Shown here piece after piece: positions 62,287 through 64,000 of a stretch of 64,000 nt of DNA (position 1 is its first letter; every line of letters begins with the position of its first letter). The stretch comes from Amycolatopsis balhimycina FH 1894 (lineage in GTDB: Bacteria > Actinomycetota > Actinomycetes > Mycobacteriales > Pseudonocardiaceae), in assembly GCF_000384295.1 (NCBI RefSeq), contig NZ_KB913037.1, positions 8,433,533 through 8,497,532 of the forward strand, read 5' to 3'. Below the pieces are notes generated by a model. That model was given only the letters and a program-made list of their open reading frames with translations. It did no database searches and was not told the DNA's origin. The translations under genes and the position numbers were made by a program.

Positions 62287-62985
62287 ATGAGTCGTTTGAT
62301 CACCCGGTTCGCGGCCGGTCTCGCCGCGGCGGCGGCCGTCCTGACCTTGACCGCCCTCCCGGCGTCCGCCGACGCGTCCACCGACCCGGCCGCGACCAAG
62401 CTGACCGCCCAGGCGAGCAGCACCCGCGTCGACGCCGGCACCCCGGTCACCATCACCGGGCGGCTCACCAGCGCGGCCAAGCCGGTCGCCGGCGTGACCG
62501 TCGGTATCGCCTACTGCACCGACGACTTCTGCGGAGAGTTCGACGCCCAGCCGGTGACCGACGCCAACGGCCGTTACCGGGCCACGGTGACCCCGGTCCG
62601 GTCGGGGCACTACCGGGCCGACTTCCTGCCCGCCGACGAGACCCTCGCACCGGCCGACGCGAGCACCGCCGGCATCGTCGTGATCCAGCCCGCCGAGTTC
62701 ACGTCGTTCACCGCCACCCGGGCCGCGGACGGCACCATCACGGCGAGCGGCACCCTCGGCTTCCCCCGTTTCACCCCGCCGGCCATCCCGGTCCGGATCG
62801 AATACCTGACCGCGGGAGCGCGGTGCTGGACGACGGCGGCCACGGTCGAGGCGCAGTGGACCGGAACCGCCTTCGGTTTCTCGGCCTCCGCGCAGCTGCC
62901 CGGAGCAGGTGTCTGGCGGGCTGTCTACGCCGGGGTGCCGGACCAGTTCCACCCGGCCGCGAGCCAGGCGGTCTTCGTCCGCTGA
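62287..62985 (+). CDS. Secreted protein with Ig-like domains
   Basis: 232 residues; ATG with TTGGGGAAC upstream. Signal peptide MSRLITRFAAGLAAAAAVLT, then LTALPASA. Two beta-sandwich units: about 35-125 (TKLTAQASSTRVDAGTPVTI, GRLTSAAKPVAGVTVGIAYC, DANGRYRATVTPVRSGHYRA), like big-Ig/carboxypeptidase-regulatory domains, and about 130-232 with one more cysteine pair region. Probably a cell-surface or secreted structural protein; no enzyme motif. Confidence 0.8.
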   Translation: MSRLITRFAAGLAAAAAVLTLTALPASADASTDPAATKLTAQASSTRVDAGTPVTITGRLTSAAKPVAGVTVGIAYCTDDFCGEFDAQPVTDANGRYRATVTPVRSGHYRADFLPADETLAPADASTAGIVVIQPAEFTSFTATRAADGTITASGTLGFPRFTPPAIPVRIEYLTAGARCWTTAATVEAQWTGTAFGFSASAQLPGAGVWRAVYAGVPDQFHPAASQAVFVR

Positions 62986-63051
62986 CGCGGACCTGACGCG
63001 GACCTGGTGCGGGGCGGCACCGTGGCGGTGCTGCCCCGTCCTGCCGCCGGC

Positions 63052-63348
63052 CTACGGCTGTCGTTCGGACAGGAGCTCGGCGGCCCAGCGGTGCGCGGTC
63101 GCGCAGACCTCGGCTTCGGTGCCACGGAGGTGTTCGACGACCTCGCCGTCGGCCCACAGCATGAGGGCGACGGCGCCGGGCCGGATCGGGGTCAGCCCGA
63201 TGCGCCGGCGGCACCCGTTTCGCTCGACGACCCGCTCGGCCGTGAGCCACTGACCGGTCGTGCCGGTGCGGGTGACCATCCAGGCCGGATCCGCGGTGAG
63301 CTCGGCCACCGACCGGGGAACGAGTTCTTCAGGCTGTTCGCGGTACAC
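63052..63348 (-). CDS. 98-residue hypothetical protein
   Basis: GTG start at 63348 with CGAGGCTGATCA upstream. A compact alpha/beta sequence (DPAWMVTRTGTTGQWLTAER, RIGLTPIRPGAVALMLWADG, CATAHRWAAELLSER). No family recognised and no obvious partner. Coding bias fits the surrounding genes. Confidence 0.6.
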   Translation of the reverse strand: MYREQPEELVPRSVAELTADPAWMVTRTGTTGQWLTAERVVERNGCRRRIGLTPIRPGAVALMLWADGEVVEHLRGTEAEVCATAHRWAAELLSERQP

Positions 63349-63566
63349 ACTGATCAGCCTCGCACGGCTACCCGGATTTGGTGGTTCATGGGTGAATATC
63401 GGATGAACAACGTCTGGCCTGGGGTCGATCAGGGCCCCGCTGACCTGGCACTTCCGTGCTCACCGGCCGGTCGGCGCAACACCCGCGTGCCACCGGTGGT
63501 GCCCCGGTCCGGAAATGATCCACTACGGTGGACCGAACCTGGGGGCCGCGACCGCAGGGAGGCCTG

Positions 63567-63974
63567 ATGCCGACCATCACGACCGTGGCCGACTGGACGA
63601 TCACCGCGTCCGGCGACGCCGCGACCTTCACGCACGCCTCCGCCGGCGGCTACTGGGCACCGCGGGTGTGGAGCGGCCGGGGTCTCGCGATCGCCGACGC
63701 GGACCTGCCTGCCCTGGACAAGGCGCTGGGCGAGGTGTTGAAGCTGCCCGTCTACTGGCTGGCCCGCTCCCGGCGCGAGGACCGTGCGGCCGGGGACGCG
63801 GCCGTCTGGTCGCCACCGCGGTACGACCCGGACGACGAGTTCGTCTACCTCACCGGTCCCTGCCGCACGGATGCGCCCGCACCCGGGTACCGGTCCGTCT
63901 CGACGTTCGCCATCGACCTGGTCCACCTGCGAGGACTGCGGATCAGGATCGCCGCCTACCGGGCACAGAGGTAG
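63567..63974 (+). CDS. 135-residue hypothetical protein
   Basis: ATG with GCAGGGAGGCC upstream. Starts MPTITTVADWTITASGDAAT; predicted beta-rich, with YWAPRVWSGRGLAIADADLP and VYWLARSRREDRAAGDAAVW. Family not recognised. It ends 26 bp before the window edge. Confidence 0.6.
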   Translation: MPTITTVADWTITASGDAATFTHASAGGYWAPRVWSGRGLAIADADLPALDKALGEVLKLPVYWLARSRREDRAAGDAAVWSPPRYDPDDEFVYLTGPCRTDAPAPGYRSVSTFAIDLVHLRGLRIRIAAYRAQR

Positions 63975-64000
63975 CCGGTGCCGATCCGGTCGTTCCTCGG

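Noticed and set aside
1..64000. CRISPR arrays, tRNA/rRNA genes, insertion sequences and attachment sites
   Set aside because: I looked for regular spacers, tRNA cloverleaf ends, transposase motifs and long terminal inverted repeats flanking them and found none.

Overview
The window is very GC-rich with strong third-position G/C, GTG/TTG starts, frequent ATGA/GTGA stop-start overlaps, a SARP regulator, ECF sigma factor, mycothiol-type DinB proteins and an acyl-CoA carboxylase epsilon subunit. This points to a filamentous actinomycete. A Pseudonocardiaceae member such as Amycolatopsis is my best guess (inference; no rRNA or tRNA gene was seen).

Left edge (1-8.2 kb): the C-terminal part of a YcaO cyclodehydratase and a SagB-type dehydrogenase, i.e. 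the end of an azole-forming RiPP locus. They are followed by a decayed histidine kinase tail, two paralogous LuxR-type response regulators, an AraC regulator, a 65-residue orphan peptide with its own terminator, and a 783-residue protein made of two complete histidine kinase units in tandem, the first with a damaged ATPase. From 8.2 to 12 kb lie housekeeping or accessory genes: a DUF899-like protein, a YrdC/Sua5 protein, a DinB-fold protein and an ECF42-type sigma factor with its DGPF partner.

Centre (12.1 to about 36.2 kb, perhaps 40.5 kb): an enediyne biosynthetic cluster. A SARP/HxlR regulatory pair faces an AraC gene that heads a compact operon: two DUF1702 proteins, UnbV-like, UnbU-like, cytochrome P450, a DUF5987-like protein and a GMC oxidoreductase. 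After an AhpD-like and a DinB-like protein come the enediyne polyketide synthase PKSE (1944 aa, KS-AT-ACP-KR-DH-PPTase), its hot-dog thioesterase, a flavin reductase, an SDR, a 63-residue protein and an acyl-CoA carboxylase beta/epsilon pair. The gene set matches the E2-E10 core of nine-membered enediynes. No apoprotein, sugar, NRPS or obvious exporter gene is in view. A second gene group (36.4-40.5 kb) holds a 47-residue peptide, three unrecognised proteins, an FAD oxidoreductase and another AhpD-like protein; its link to the enediyne is open.

Right (40.6-64 kb): regulator/target pairs with clear palindromic operators (TetR-SDR, MarR-methyltransferase, MarR-membrane protein, XRE, zinc-type alcohol dehydrogenase), an amidase, a secreted beta-helix protein and a lipoprotein L,D-transpeptidase. 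Then comes a phosphate uptake locus: pstS-pstC-pstA-pstB plus two more phosphate-binding-like secreted proteins and a sortase-fold membrane protein that has lost its catalytic His, Cys and Arg. Small secreted and hypothetical genes close the window.
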